Positions 1 to 8,694 of a DNA stretch of 64,000 bases are shown here, one piece after another. The position numbers and the translations under genes were made by a program. The notes below the pieces were generated by a model. It was not told the origin of the DNA and ran no database searches. It saw only the letters and a program-made list of their open reading frames with translations. The DNA lies in NCBI GenBank assembly GCA_029243165.1, contig JAQWSN010000007.1, positions 122,330-186,329 of the forward strand, read 5' to 3'. The stretch is from Flavobacteriaceae bacterium. Lineage in GTDB: Bacteria > Bacteroidota > Bacteroidia > Flavobacteriales > Flavobacteriaceae. The first letter of the stretch is position 1; each line of letters opens with the position of its first letter.

Positions 1-1497
1 GTGATCTTCAGGAACAAATCCCCAAAATCTACTGTCTTCCGAGCGGTGTCTGTTATCTCCCATCATCCAATAATAATCTTTTTTAAAAGTGTATTTTTCA
101 GTGGGTTCTCCGTTAATTAGAATTTCAGATGGGGTTATTTCCAATTCATTCAATTCGTAATCAGTGATGATTTTTTTGTAGAGAGGAAAATTTGTTCGAT
201 TTAAGGAAACCGTCATTCCTTTTTTGGGTATTAATAGAGGACCAAAATTGTCTTCGTTCCAATCGTATGGAATTTTATTTGGAAAAAAAGATTCGTTGGG
301 TATCTTGTTCTTGCTTATTTTAAGTACAACACTGTCAATCTCAGGAATTGCTCTCAGAGATGCGGCCTCCTTTAAGGTTAATACCATGTCTTTTTTGGCT
401 TCAAGTTGTTCGCTGACTCGCAATCCCAACTTGCGAATGAGTTCTATTGGTAAGCCCTTAGCTTCTGTAATTACTACGAAATTATCTACAGTATTCCCTG
501 ACCTACCCACAATGTAAGGAATCAGTTGTTTGTAACTACTCTCAGTAATATTTTCAATTTTGTATCTTCGATAAAACGATTCAAAACCTTTTGAAAGTAA
601 CTTTCTAGAAGAAACGCCTTTTTTTGCATAAGCACTGTGGCTAAATTGAATTCGAGTACGATCAGAATAAGTGCTTTTATTTCCGTTTGTGTGCACGAAC
701 CCGTTAATTATTTCTAGGGTGTCCCCAGGAATAGCAACACATCGTTTGACATAATTAGATTTTTTGTCAATGGGTTTGTCAACTCTTTTTTCTTTGACAA
801 AGAATTGCCGAACAGTATCTGCAGGCCAACTGAAAACAACAATATCATTTCTTTTAATTTTTTTTAATCCAGGAAGTCTAAAATAGGGGAGTTGAGGATT
901 TTTTAGATAGGAACGAATTTTGAGTCCAGGGATTGTATCGTGAACCATGGGGACGGATACGGAAGTCATAGGGGTACGTGCACCGTAATGAAATTTACTC
1001 ACAAAGAGGAAATCACCAATGAGGAGTGATTTTTCCAATGAACCTGTAGGAATAATGTATGGCTGTATGAAATAATTGTGAACTAAGGTAGCTGCAACGA
1101 TGGCAAAAAGTAAGGAGCTTATCATTTCTCCTAATGCGGTTTTAGGTCGTAAGCTGCGATCGGGTAGGTGAGTGGGGTTTTTACTGTAGTTTAAACTGAA
1201 AATACTCAATCCAAAAGTGAGCAAAACCAATAGCGTATCAGTAAGTTTATTCTTACCAAAACTTTTTAGGGTTTCAACCCAAATGGCTCCGAAAATAATC
1301 AAGTTTATTGTAGGGATAAAAAGTAAAATCACCCACCATTTTGGGCGGTTGATGATCTTCATTAAAATGATTGCATTGTAAACGGGTACGGCTGCTTGCC
1401 ATGCCTTAAAACCTGCAGCAACATAAAGTTTCCAGGTGCCTAAAAAATGAATGATTTGTAGAGCTAAAGCAAAAAGAATCCACTGAGTGAGTGTCAT
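1..1497 (-). CDS. lepB: Signal peptidase I, 3' end outside window
   Basis: Type I signal peptidase that removes signal peptides from exported preproteins at the inner membrane. The reading frame opens at ATG 1495-1497 and runs off the left edge, giving 499 codons without a stop. The N-terminus has several hydrophobic segments, as in the long Bacteroidota LepB. Residues around 153 read IPTGSLEKSLL, with Ser153 as the expected nucleophile. The NYVKRCVAIPGD box around residue 251 supplies the general-base lysine, and MGDNR lies near the left edge. The usual motif is S-S-M, so G-S-L is a mild variant. The gene is downstream of dapB, as in other flavobacteria. The family is certain; the C-terminus is not seen. 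Confidence 0.93.
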   Translation of the reverse strand, partial: MTLTQWILFALALQIIHFLGTWKLYVAAGFKAWQAAVPVYNAIILMKIINRPKWWVILLFIPTINLIIFGAIWVETLKSFGKNKLTDTLLVLLTFGLSIFSLNYSKNPTHLPDRSLRPKTALGEMISSLLFAIVAATLVHNYFIQPYIIPTGSLEKSLLIGDFLFVSKFHYGARTPMTSVSVPMVHDTIPGLKIRSYLKNPQLPYFRLPGLKKIKRNDIVVFSWPADTVRQFFVKEKRVDKPIDKKSNYVKRCVAIPGDTLEIINGFVHTNGNKSTYSDRTRIQFSHSAYAKKGVSSRKLLSKGFESFYRRYKIENITESSYKQLIPYIVGRSGNTVDNFVVITEAKGLPIELIRKLGLRVSEQLEAKKDMVLTLKEAASLRAIPEIDSVVLKISKNKIPNESFFPNKIPYDWNEDNFGPLLIPKKGMTVSLNRTNFPLYKKIITDYELNELEITPSEILINGEPTEKYTFKKDYYWMMGDNRHRSEDSRFWGFVPEDH

Positions 1498-1550
1498 GTC
1501 TTAACGATTTTTACCAAAGATAAGGGGGTTCGAATTAATGAGCTGTAGAA

Positions 1551-2255
1551 TTAAGAAATATTTAAAACATCCTTCATTCCGAAAACTCCCTTTTTCCCCA
1601 TAAGCCACTCAGCAGCGATTATTGCACCAAGGGCAAAACCGTCTCTGCCAAAGGCTTCGTGTTTTAGACTGATTTCATCAATGGAAGAGGTGTATTTTAC
1701 AGTATGAGTTCCTGGTACTTCACCCTCTCTTTTGGAATGGATGTTGAGTTTGGTCTTGCTGTTTCCATCCAATTCCCACTCCTTGAATGAAGATTCGTTA
1801 AGAACGGAATCTGCAAGGCTAAGTGCAGTCCCGCTGGGTGCATCGAGTTTGTGTATGTGATGTATTTCCTCAAGTGAAGGTTGATAATCCTCCTGATGAG
1901 ACTTCATGAGTTTTGCAACAAGTGTATTTATTTTAAAAAAAAGATTGACCCCTATGCTGAAGTTTGAGGCGTACAAAAAACCTGTGTTTTGAGCCTTGCA
2001 AAAAGCGGCAACTTCTTCATAATCATCCAGCCATCCAGTTGTTCCTGAGACTACTGGGATTTGTTTTTCAAGAGCGGATTTAATATTTGCTACGGCTGAC
2101 TGAGGGACACTAAAATTGATTGCAACATCAGCTTTAGATAGATCTCCTTGGGCAGAATCTTTGTCAAGGGTAAATACAATTTGATGGGCTCTTTGGAGCG
2201 CAAATTTTTCAATGGCTTGTCCCATGCGTCCGTAACCTAAGAGTGCAATTTTCAT
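1551..2255 (-). CDS. dapB: 4-hydroxy-tetrahydrodipicolinate reductase
   Basis: Cytosolic NAD(P)H-dependent reductase of the diaminopimelate/lysine pathway, making tetrahydrodipicolinate. The 234-residue protein begins with a Rossmann signature (GYGRMG near residue 8). It carries the family signature EIHHIHKLDAPSGTA in the middle, which holds the catalytic His and Lys. The length is at the short end for DapB, typical of Bacteroidota forms. It sits 9 bp after the DUF5683 gene and 53 bp before lepB in a leftward run, so co-transcription is likely. Confidence 0.95.
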   Translation of the reverse strand: MKIALLGYGRMGQAIEKFALQRAHQIVFTLDKDSAQGDLSKADVAINFSVPQSAVANIKSALEKQIPVVSGTTGWLDDYEEVAAFCKAQNTGFLYASNFSIGVNLFFKINTLVAKLMKSHQEDYQPSLEEIHHIHKLDAPSGTALSLADSVLNESSFKEWELDGNSKTKLNIHSKREGEVPGTHTVKYTSSIDEISLKHEAFGRDGFALGAIIAAEWLMGKKGVFGMKDVLNIS

Positions 2256-2264
2256 TTGTTCGAT

Positions 2265-2876
2265 TTAAAATTTTAAAGCAAGACGAAGCCCTCCCTGTTG
2301 TTGATCAAAAATAATATTGGGTGTCACACTTAAGTCATCGTTTACATTAAACTGAAGTAGATGAGCACTTACATTAGCTTCCAAAATATTTAGCATGTAT
2401 GCAGCGGCTAAAAAAAGAATCGCCATATCACGGTAATTTTTATGAAAATCCATTCCAATAAGTAATTGTTCGGTGCTAATGGGAATATCTTTTTCTAAAA
2501 ACCGATCGTTAAAAATACCGTTTAGCCTTTGCTTGTAGGCAGTTCTGTATTCATTCATTTGCTTGTTTTGCAAATTGTAGTAATAAAAAGAAGTACCCAT
2601 TGCGGCATAAACCAGAGGAACTTTCCATGCTTTACCAAGATAAACTTGCCCTAGACCAGGAACTACAGCTGAGTAAAAAGCAGCTTTAGATGGTGTTAGA
2701 GGATCGTTGATCAAACGGTGCATACGGGGAGAATAGTTTTTTGCATAAGCCAAAGAATCAGGAATCATAATTTCGTTGAGTTCCTGTTTGTCTTTTTTCT
2801 CTGTAGTGTCTTCCTGTGCAAAAACTGAAATAGAGCAGAAAACAAAAACACCACAAAAAAGCAGCTTAATATTCAC
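2265..2876 (-). CDS. DUF5683 exported membrane-associated protein
   Basis: A 203-residue protein with an N-terminal signal peptide ending near VFAQ. It then has a DUF5683-type core with the pattern SAVVPGLGQVYLGKAWK followed by a hydrophobic stretch. Two more hydrophobic segments lie around residues 90-105 and 150-170. DUF5683 proteins commonly lie between parB and dapB in flavobacteria, but their role is unknown. The start overlaps the 3' end of parB by 11 bp, which suggests translational coupling. I can only name the family. Confidence 0.85.
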   Translation of the reverse strand: MNIKLLFCGVFVFCSISVFAQEDTTEKKDKQELNEIMIPDSLAYAKNYSPRMHRLINDPLTPSKAAFYSAVVPGLGQVYLGKAWKVPLVYAAMGTSFYYYNLQNKQMNEYRTAYKQRLNGIFNDRFLEKDIPISTEQLLIGMDFHKNYRDMAILFLAAAYMLNILEANVSAHLLQFNVNDDLSVTPNIIFDQQQGGLRLALKF

Positions 2877-3756
2877 CTTTGATTTTATTTAAAATGTGTT
2901 GGAGTTTCTCCTGAGATTCAAAACTTATTTTGAGTTGCCCCTGACCCTGATTGTTGGTAGTAGCCGAAACAGGGGTATCAAAAAGAGCCTCGAGATCATT
3001 TGCCGCTTGTTCGATGTAGGCGGGTTGATAAATTTTACTGGGATGCTCTTTGGGTGTTTTTGATTTTCGGACTAATGCTTCAGTTTCACGGACTGAAAGT
3101 CTTTTTTTGACAATAATTTTGTACAGCTTGATTTGCTCTTCGGCTGAATCAATATTAATCAAAGCCCGTCCATGTCCCATCGAAATAAAACTATCCCGAA
3201 TCCCTGTTTGAATAATAGGATCCAGTTTGAGTAAACGCATGTAGTTTGTAATAGTGGATCTTTTTTTACCTACACGAGCACTCAGTTGGTCCTGAGTCAA
3301 ATTTATTTCATCTATCAGCCTTTGGTAGGAAAGGCCTATTTCAATGGGATCTAAATCCTGTCTTTGGATGTTTTCAACAAGTGCCATTTCTAAAGATTCT
3401 TGATCGTCTGCAAGACGAACAAAAGCCGGTATGGTTTTTAAACCTGCCATTTCTGAAGCTCGTAATCTTCGTTCTCCAGCAATGAGTTCAAATTGGGTGC
3501 CTTTTTTGCGAACGGTAATAGGTTGGATCACACCAAGCTCTTTGACGGATTGACTTAATTCTTCTAGTGCTTCCTCGTTGAAATGGGTTCTGGGTTGAAA
3601 GGGGTTGGTGGTAATTTTTTCCAGATCGAGTTCGATCATGTTTCCAACTACTTGATCTGCATTTTTATCATTGATCGATTCGATGGCGTTTTCAGAATCA
3701 TTTAATAGAGCGGAGAGACCACGACCTAGAGCTTGTTTTCGATTTGATTTTGCCAT
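2866..3756 (-). CDS. parB: Chromosome-partitioning protein ParB
   Basis: ParB/Spo0J-family CTP-dependent DNA clamp that loads on parS and spreads to organise origin segregation. The 296-residue sequence begins KQALGRGLSALL, the typical ParB N-terminus. The N-terminal nuclease-like core contains ITTNPFQPR and the catalytic-pocket motif GERRLRA. The central HTH region follows, with LARV/LSARVGKKRSTITNYMR. A C-terminal dimerisation domain ends in a lysine-rich helix. It is 6 bp downstream of parA. No perfect parS was found in the window. Confidence 0.96.
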   Translation of the reverse strand: MAKSNRKQALGRGLSALLNDSENAIESINDKNADQVVGNMIELDLEKITTNPFQPRTHFNEEALEELSQSVKELGVIQPITVRKKGTQFELIAGERRLRASEMAGLKTIPAFVRLADDQESLEMALVENIQRQDLDPIEIGLSYQRLIDEINLTQDQLSARVGKKRSTITNYMRLLKLDPIIQTGIRDSFISMGHGRALINIDSAEEQIKLYKIIVKKRLSVRETEALVRKSKTPKEHPSKIYQPAYIEQAANDLEALFDTPVSATTNNQGQGQLKISFESQEKLQHILNKIKGEY

Positions 3757-3762
3757 GCGATA

Positions 3763-4527
3763 TTATTTATTGCGTTTAATGATTTCGCTGCCCAAAGATA
3801 AATAACTTTTTGCACCACGGCTTGCAGCATCATAACTGATGATATCTTCTCCGAAACTTGGCGCTTCACTCAGCCTAATATTTCTTTGGATAATTGTCTT
3901 AAAAACCATTTTTCCAAAGTGCTTTTTCACTTCTTCTACCACTTGGTTAGACAGGCGCAAACGAGTATCGTACATGGTGAGTAAAAGTCCTTCAATATCC
4001 AAATCTTTATTGTGAAGTTTTTGGACACTCTTGATGGTATTTAGCAATTTACCTAGACCTTCTAGCGCAAAATATTCACATTGAATGGGAATAATTACTG
4101 CATCTGCTGCAACAAGAGAATTAAGAGTTATTAAACCAAGGGAAGGTGCACAGTCTATCAAAATGTAGTCATACTGATCTTTGATTTGGGTTAGTGCTTT
4201 TTTGAGCATGTATTCACGTGAGGGCTTATCAACCAATTCAATTTCAGAAGCTACCAGATCAATATGGGAGGGTATTAAATCAAGATTAGGGCTTTCAGTC
4301 GACAGGATGGCATCGGAAACTTCGATGCTGTGTTCTAGCAATTGGTAGGTCCCGTATTCGATTTTTTGCACTTCAATTCCAAGTCCAGAAGTCGCGTTTG
4401 CCTGAGGGTCTGCATCAATCAAAAGAACTTTTTTTTCTAAAACCCCTAAGGCTGCTCCCAGATTTACAGCTGTTGTGGTTTTTCCAACACCTCCTTTTTG
4501 ATTTGCTATGGCAATAATTTTACCCAT
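3763..4527 (-). CDS. parA: Chromosome-partitioning ATPase ParA/Soj
   Basis: Deviant Walker-type ATPase that works with ParB in chromosome segregation. The N-terminus IIAIANQKGGVGKTTT contains the deviant Walker A box. DADPQANAT and the IDCAPSLGLI Walker B segment follow, then the typical C-terminus LSEAPSFG. Two ATG codons are adjacent; I take the second (MGKIIAIA), which matches usual family starts. The upstream 100 bp holds an imperfect inverted repeat described separately. Confidence 0.95.
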   Translation of the reverse strand: MGKIIAIANQKGGVGKTTTAVNLGAALGVLEKKVLLIDADPQANATSGLGIEVQKIEYGTYQLLEHSIEVSDAILSTESPNLDLIPSHIDLVASEIELVDKPSREYMLKKALTQIKDQYDYILIDCAPSLGLITLNSLVAADAVIIPIQCEYFALEGLGKLLNTIKSVQKLHNKDLDIEGLLLTMYDTRLRLSNQVVEEVKKHFGKMVFKTIIQRNIRLSEAPSFGEDIISYDAASRGAKSYLSLGSEIIKRNK

Positions 4528-4564
4528 CATGTAATTTTAAAAGCCTCTAAAAATACAATTATTT

Positions 4565-4618
4565 AAGCCTTTAGAAAAGATTCGAAGAAGACAATTGTCA
4601 AAGCTTTTCTAAGCCCTT
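4565..4618. repeat. Imperfect inverted repeat upstream of parA
   Basis: Arms at 4565-4579 (AAGCCTTTAGAAAAG) and 4604-4618 (CTTTTCTAAGCCCTT) match as reverse complements at 12 of 15 positions, enclosing a 24-nt loop that itself contains the palindrome GACAATTGTC. It lies between the end of the FtsB-like gene and the start of parA, both leftward. It could be a weak terminator for the upstream operon or a control element for parAB. It does not match the parS consensus. Confidence 0.45.
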
Positions 4619-4633
4619 GTTTATGAACTATTT

Positions 4634-4954
4634 TTAGTTCAAACTATCTTGAGATTCGATGATAAAAACAGTCTCGTTATTCTTTTTGTGGCCATATTTT
4701 TCTCTGGCAAAACGTTCTAAGCTGTCTTTGTTTTTAAGTGCGTTAATTGTTTTTTGATCTTTTTCAATAATTTCTCGAAGTACTTTCTTTTCTTTTTCCA
4801 GTTGATCAATTTCCTGATTCAATTCTGAGAGAATGGTCCAAGAATGTGTATCTAAAAACCCCATCCACAACATAAAGCCAAAAAAGATGGCTCCATAAAG
4901 GAAGTATGGTTTTTTGATTTTTTTTGCGTTATCCCAAAAGGAACGGTAATTCAT
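4634..4954 (-). CDS. FtsB/DivIC-type septum formation initiator
   Basis: A 106-residue protein with a short cytoplasmic N-terminus, one membrane segment (about residues 17-35) and a charged coiled coil. It ends in SLERFAREKYGHKK, the FtsB/DivIC signature. Such proteins sit in the inner membrane and link FtsQ/DivIB and FtsL in the divisome. The start codon overlaps the stop of the upstream cytochrome gene by one base. Neighbourhood with a cytochrome and sugar dehydrogenase is incidental to the division role. Confidence 0.85.
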   Translation of the reverse strand: MNYRSFWDNAKKIKKPYFLYGAIFFGFMLWMGFLDTHSWTILSELNQEIDQLEKEKKVLREIIEKDQKTINALKNKDSLERFAREKYGHKKNNETVFIIESQDSLN

Positions 4955-5367
4955 TAGTCCACTAGATTTTTTGGAATTTTATTAACTTGTTCGGTGGTGA
5001 TTTGTTCGGTGTAACTGTTTCCCCACTCATTGAGTATGTAATTCATTACATCTGCGATCTCCTCGTTATCCAAACCCTGAGAAACCATAATTCCATCGTA
5101 AATTTCATCATTGACAGTGATTTTGCCTCGTAACCCGTATTTAATTCCCGCCACACTTTTTTCGACATTATTCATAAGGTAATCAGAGGCTTTGAGAGCA
5201 GGAAAAACGCCCGAAACTCCTTCTCCCGAATTCAGATGACATTGAACACAAAAATCTTGATAAATTTCCTGTCCCGCTTCGATGCTTTCCTTTTTTGTTT
5301 TTTCTTGAAAAAGAACCATTGTAAGTCCACCAATAGTCAGCAAATAGATCAGTGCAAATAGTTTCAT
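4954..5367 (-). CDS. Cytochrome c, monoheme, membrane-anchored
   Basis: A 137-residue exported c-type cytochrome. It has an N-terminal hydrophobic signal or anchor (residues 1-20) and a single haem motif CVQCH (Cys40, Cys43, His44). A downstream Met in the GIMVSQG region is a plausible axial ligand. The gene overlaps the upstream PQQ-type sugar dehydrogenase by 4 bp (ATGA arrangement). That coupling suggests it accepts electrons from the dehydrogenase in the periplasm and passes them to the respiratory chain. Confidence 0.88.
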   Translation of the reverse strand: MKLFALIYLLTIGGLTMVLFQEKTKKESIEAGQEIYQDFCVQCHLNSGEGVSGVFPALKASDYLMNNVEKSVAGIKYGLRGKITVNDEIYDGIMVSQGLDNEEIADVMNYILNEWGNSYTEQITTEQVNKIPKNLVD

Positions 5368-6488
5368 TGATTTGGAACGATTTTTAAAACCCCTTTACCT
5401 TCTACACCAAGGTACAAATAGCCTTCTGGGCTTTCTACTACTTCTCTTACCCTGCCAATTTTATCCAACACTTTTTCTCTTTGGATTACTTTGTTTTGTT
5501 TGATTACGAGTCGTTCTAGATATTCAAACTTTAGCGATCCGACAAATAGATCTCCTTCCCAGTCTTTGTACACTCCTGAAGATGAAAAAGCCATTCCACT
5601 TGGGGCTATGGAAGGTACCCAGTAATAAAAAGGTTGGGCCATATCGGGCAATGCGGTTTTATCAGTAATCTGAGTTCCGCTGTAATTAATTCCGTAAGTA
5701 ATCGTGGGCCATCCAAAATTGACCCCACTTTTGATAATGTTTATTTCGTCCCCACCTTGAGGTCCGTGTTCATGTTCCCATACTTCACCTGTTTTGGGAT
5801 TCATAACCATGCCTTGTGGGTTTCTGTGACCGTAAGAATAAATCGCTTTTTTGGAATTGTTAGTATCAACAAATGGGTTGTCTTTAGGAATGCTTCCATC
5901 CAAATTTAGGCGATAGATTTTACCACCGTCACGGGTGATGTCTTGTGGATTTACGTCTCGATTTCCACGGTCACCTATGGAAAAGAAAAGATGTCCATCT
6001 TGGTCAAAAACAATTCGAGACCCCCAATGTTGTCCTTTTTTGGTGTTGGGAGTAGCTTTGTAAAGTAATTGAGCATTTTCAAGTTTATTTTCTTTGAGTT
6101 GAGCGCTGTACAAGGCAGTATTTCCTCCTTTTTCATCTCCCTCAATGCTTGAGGATAGGGTCATGTAAATGATGCTGTTTGAATTGAAATCTGGGTGCAG
6201 CGCAATGTCTAAAAGACCTCCTTGTCCCCGAATGTAGATTTCGGGAATTCCAGTGACGGGTGTTTTTTGTCCGTCTACTACACGATAAAGAATACCAGAC
6301 TTTTCGGTTACTAACAGGTCGTTTTCTGAGATAAAATCCAGACCCCAAGGAATGTCAATTCCATCGACAATGGTTTCATAAGTGTAATTTATTTCTGTGG
6401 GTGTTTCAATAAATGGAGGATTGTCTTGAGCACAACTAAGATGTAAAACCAAAAACATTAAAATACTGAGAGAAGACTTATTTTTCAT
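5364..6488 (-). CDS. PQQ-dependent sugar dehydrogenase, lipoprotein
   Basis: A soluble-type (YliI/GDH-B fold) six-bladed-propeller sugar dehydrogenase. The 374-residue precursor has a lipoprotein-like signal with lipobox LHLSC (Cys19). Motifs include IPWGLDFISENDLLVTEK near the N-terminus, HWGSRIVFDQDGHLFFSIGD, and the hallmark GHRNPQGM and EHEHGPQGGDE. It ends in the KIGRVREV segment typical of the family. It probably oxidises an aldose in the periplasm with PQQ. The downstream cytochrome c is the likely acceptor. No PQQ biosynthesis gene is in the window. Confidence 0.92.
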   Translation of the reverse strand: MKNKSSLSILMFLVLHLSCAQDNPPFIETPTEINYTYETIVDGIDIPWGLDFISENDLLVTEKSGILYRVVDGQKTPVTGIPEIYIRGQGGLLDIALHPDFNSNSIIYMTLSSSIEGDEKGGNTALYSAQLKENKLENAQLLYKATPNTKKGQHWGSRIVFDQDGHLFFSIGDRGNRDVNPQDITRDGGKIYRLNLDGSIPKDNPFVDTNNSKKAIYSYGHRNPQGMVMNPKTGEVWEHEHGPQGGDEINIIKSGVNFGWPTITYGINYSGTQITDKTALPDMAQPFYYWVPSIAPSGMAFSSSGVYKDWEGDLFVGSLKFEYLERLVIKQNKVIQREKVLDKIGRVREVVESPEGYLYLGVEGKGVLKIVPNQ

Positions 6489-6808
6489 TTTAAATTAATT
6501 TATTTTAAGTCAATTAGACGGATACGAACTTAATGAATTTAGGTGAAAATGTAATCAAAATTTTTATGGAACGAAAACTACTTTCGTTTTGACAGTAAAT
6601 TGGAACTGAAGCTCTTTGTTGGAATTGTTTTTAAACTGAAGCTCATGAAACACGCTGCGAATTGTTCATTTGCCTAATCTATGATGTAGATAAGATCCTC
6701 AGTAGAGAACGAAATTCATAATTTGTTAGATACAACTCAATCAGTGTTATTTTAAGATAGAGGAGTATCTGTTTAAATTAACAAAATTGAGGTTTATGAA
6801 AAATTTAG
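6489..6808. other. Non-coding stretch upstream of the sugar dehydrogenase
   Basis: About 320 bp with no supported gene. It contains an 11-bp direct repeat, AACTGAAGCTC, at 6604-6614 and 6634-6644 (30 bp period), and a 7-bp-stem hairpin at 6570-6588 (AACGAAA-ACTAC-TTTCGTT). It must hold the promoter of the leftward dehydrogenase/cytochrome operon. I cannot place that promoter convincingly. No terminator after the tRNA genes is obvious. Confidence 0.4.
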
Positions 6809-6882
6809 TCGGGATGACAGGATTTGAACCTGCGACCCCACGCACCCCATGCGTGTGCGCTACCAGGCTGCGCCACATCCCG
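6809..6882 (-). tRNA. tRNA-Pro (anticodon GGG)
   Basis: Read on the minus strand, a full 74-nt cloverleaf is visible. The acceptor CGGGATG pairs with CATCCCG plus discriminator A. The D-arm contains GCGCAGCCTGGTAGCGC. The anticodon stem CACGC/GCGTG encloses loop ATGGGGT, giving anticodon GGG. The T-arm contains GGTTCAAATCC. The CCA tail is not encoded. Confidence 0.96.
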
Positions 6883-6905
6883 AATAGAAGATCGGTATTA
6901 CAAAG

Positions 6906-6980
6906 TCGGGGTGGCAGGATTCGAACCTGCGACCTCCTGCTCCCAAAGCAGGCGCGATGACCGGGCTACGCTACACCCCG
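6906..6980 (-). tRNA. tRNA-Pro (anticodon TGG)
   Basis: On the minus strand this 75-nt cloverleaf has acceptor CGGGGTG/CACCCCG and anticodon stem CCTGC/GCAGG. The loop is TTTGGGA, giving anticodon TGG, and the T-arm contains GGTTCGAATCC. It lies 23 bp upstream of the tRNA-Pro(GGG) gene, so the two are probably co-transcribed. The 3' CCA is not encoded. Confidence 0.96.
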
Positions 6981-7047
6981 AAAAAGTGTGCGCAAATATA
7001 ACATTAAAAAAAGTTAATGCAAACCTCAAATAACCTTTCTTCAAACT

Positions 7048-8688
7048 TTATTCTGTTTTAAGTCGTATTCCATCTTCATCTACTTTCAAATGGAGCTTTT
7101 CGTCTCCATCAGCATCTTGGTATTCAAGCTGTAATTTACTTTTGTTGGGCGGGCAATCTAAACATTCAAGTTTTTCAACCCCCATTTTCCATAAGTAACC
7201 TGCTGTTTTTCTACTATGAAATCCCTGATCGTTTTTTACAGGATATTGCATGAGTGTATTAAGGTTACGATCCAGATTTAGTATTTGTCCCTCTGCTAGA
7301 TGAAGTGTAAGTGCAATATCTTTATGTACCAAACTACTTAATTCTTTGTTCGAAATAAATTGATCTAAATAAAGTTTATCACCTCCCAATTCCCAGTGAT
7401 AGTTAACTTGCTGAACTTTTTTTTGCGCTCTCTTTTCGTTCGATCCTTTTGCAGAGGCTTTGATTTGTAGGGTTGATTGTGATTCCCTGCTTCTCTTGAC
7501 GGAAAGTGAAACTTGTCTTCTGTCTTCTCTAATCCTTGTGAAAAGATTGTTTAATGGATTACTTTTTTCAAATTCCCAAACGGTAGTGTTTTCTTGAATA
7601 GGAAAAATTTGCACTTTTAAAGTGTCATTGAGTTTAAGCGGTAAGGGATGGTTTTCTTTTTTTGTTGCAGTTACACGATGACTCCTGATTTCGTTGGCAC
7701 CTAGGGTAACAAAAGTAGCGATTGCTGCAATCCAAAGTCCAAGTAGAATTATTCTTCCTACACTTCCGAATGTACTGGAGTTCCCCCTTAAAAGACGAAC
7801 GCCTAAGGAAAATAAAAACAAAAAAGGGATTAGGATAAATAAAAATACAGAAAGGGCTCCTAATACGTTGGGAATTAAATCAAAACCAAGGAAATCGAAA
7901 GGCCATAGTACTGTTCCAAAGAATAATAAAACAATCCCTGTTGTTAGTATTGTGATGATGGTGGAGATTGAAATAATCAAGAATAAAATCCCGAATATTT
8001 TAAGAATTACTTTTGGAATTGCCCTTAGCGTTTCTTCTAAAAAATGAAAAAAATTTCTTGACTTTTTTTTTAAAGAATTTGAAGCTTTTTCGTAATCAAT
8101 ATCTTTAATCTTTGATGATACTTCGTCAAACTCTTCTTTATTTTTTTTTTCTATAGTAGAGATATTTACAGGCTTCCCTTTCATCTTGAGTTTATCAACA
8201 GTAGTTTTCGCTTCGGGTACAAGAATCCAGAATAAAATGTAAATTGTAATAAATGTTCCCCCAGAGAAGACGACCAAAAACAACCAGATTAGTCGGATCC
8301 AAGAAGCATCAATACCAAAATAGTGTCCCAAACCAGAAGCAACTCCAGCAATGTAGTTGTCGTCAGGATCACGAAATAGTTTTTTACGAATGGGTTCTTC
8401 GGTTTGAATAAAATCTTCTTCTTCCTCGGTAATAAAATCTTCAGGCTGCCCTAAAACAGAAATAATTTTATCTACATCAGCTTCGCTAATGACATAGTCA
8501 GAATTTGTTTTTATTTCTTGAAACAGTTCCGCGATCCGCGCTTCGATGTCTTTTAAGATTTCTTCTTTACCTACGGTATTTTTAAATCCATTTTCAAGTG
8601 TTTTTAAATAGGATTTTAATTTGGCATAAGCACTTTCATCGATATGAAAAAAGGTGCTTGCTAGATTGATGTTTACAGTTTTATTCAT
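7048..8688 (-). CDS. PspC-domain membrane protein
   Basis: A 546-residue inner-membrane protein. Residues 1-90 form a helical N-terminal region. A PspC domain at about 97-160 begins KKLFRDPDDNYIAGVASGLG and includes a transmembrane helix. A charged linker and three further hydrophobic helices lie at about 225-330. The C-terminal 200 residues are a soluble beta-rich region, probably outside the cytoplasm. PspC domains belong to envelope-stress responses in other bacteria. The gene is 6 bp downstream of a PadR regulator, a common Bacteroidota pairing, so PadR likely controls it. The true role in flavobacteria is not established. Confidence 0.88.
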   Translation of the reverse strand: MNKTVNINLASTFFHIDESAYAKLKSYLKTLENGFKNTVGKEEILKDIEARIAELFQEIKTNSDYVISEADVDKIISVLGQPEDFITEEEEDFIQTEEPIRKKLFRDPDDNYIAGVASGLGHYFGIDASWIRLIWLFLVVFSGGTFITIYILFWILVPEAKTTVDKLKMKGKPVNISTIEKKNKEEFDEVSSKIKDIDYEKASNSLKKKSRNFFHFLEETLRAIPKVILKIFGILFLIISISTIITILTTGIVLLFFGTVLWPFDFLGFDLIPNVLGALSVFLFILIPFLFLFSLGVRLLRGNSSTFGSVGRIILLGLWIAAIATFVTLGANEIRSHRVTATKKENHPLPLKLNDTLKVQIFPIQENTTVWEFEKSNPLNNLFTRIREDRRQVSLSVKRSRESQSTLQIKASAKGSNEKRAQKKVQQVNYHWELGGDKLYLDQFISNKELSSLVHKDIALTLHLAEGQILNLDRNLNTLMQYPVKNDQGFHSRKTAGYLWKMGVEKLECLDCPPNKSKLQLEYQDADGDEKLHLKVDEDGIRLKTE

Positions 8689-8694
8689 GTGGAG

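Noticed and set aside
224..517. Rightward open frame of 97 codons
   Set aside because: It lies antisense to lepB, whose motifs are unmistakable; it is a shadow frame.
4210..4225. parS-like core TTCACGTGA inside parA
   Set aside because: Only the central core matches; the outer bases of the 16-bp parS consensus do not, so chance is likely.
6570..6588. Hairpin as tRNA operon terminator
   Set aside because: It is about 220 bp beyond the tRNA and is not followed by a T run on the relevant strand.
6824..7033. Rightward open frame of 69 codons
   Set aside because: It covers the two tRNA-Pro genes in antisense and its product is the familiar translated-tRNA artefact.
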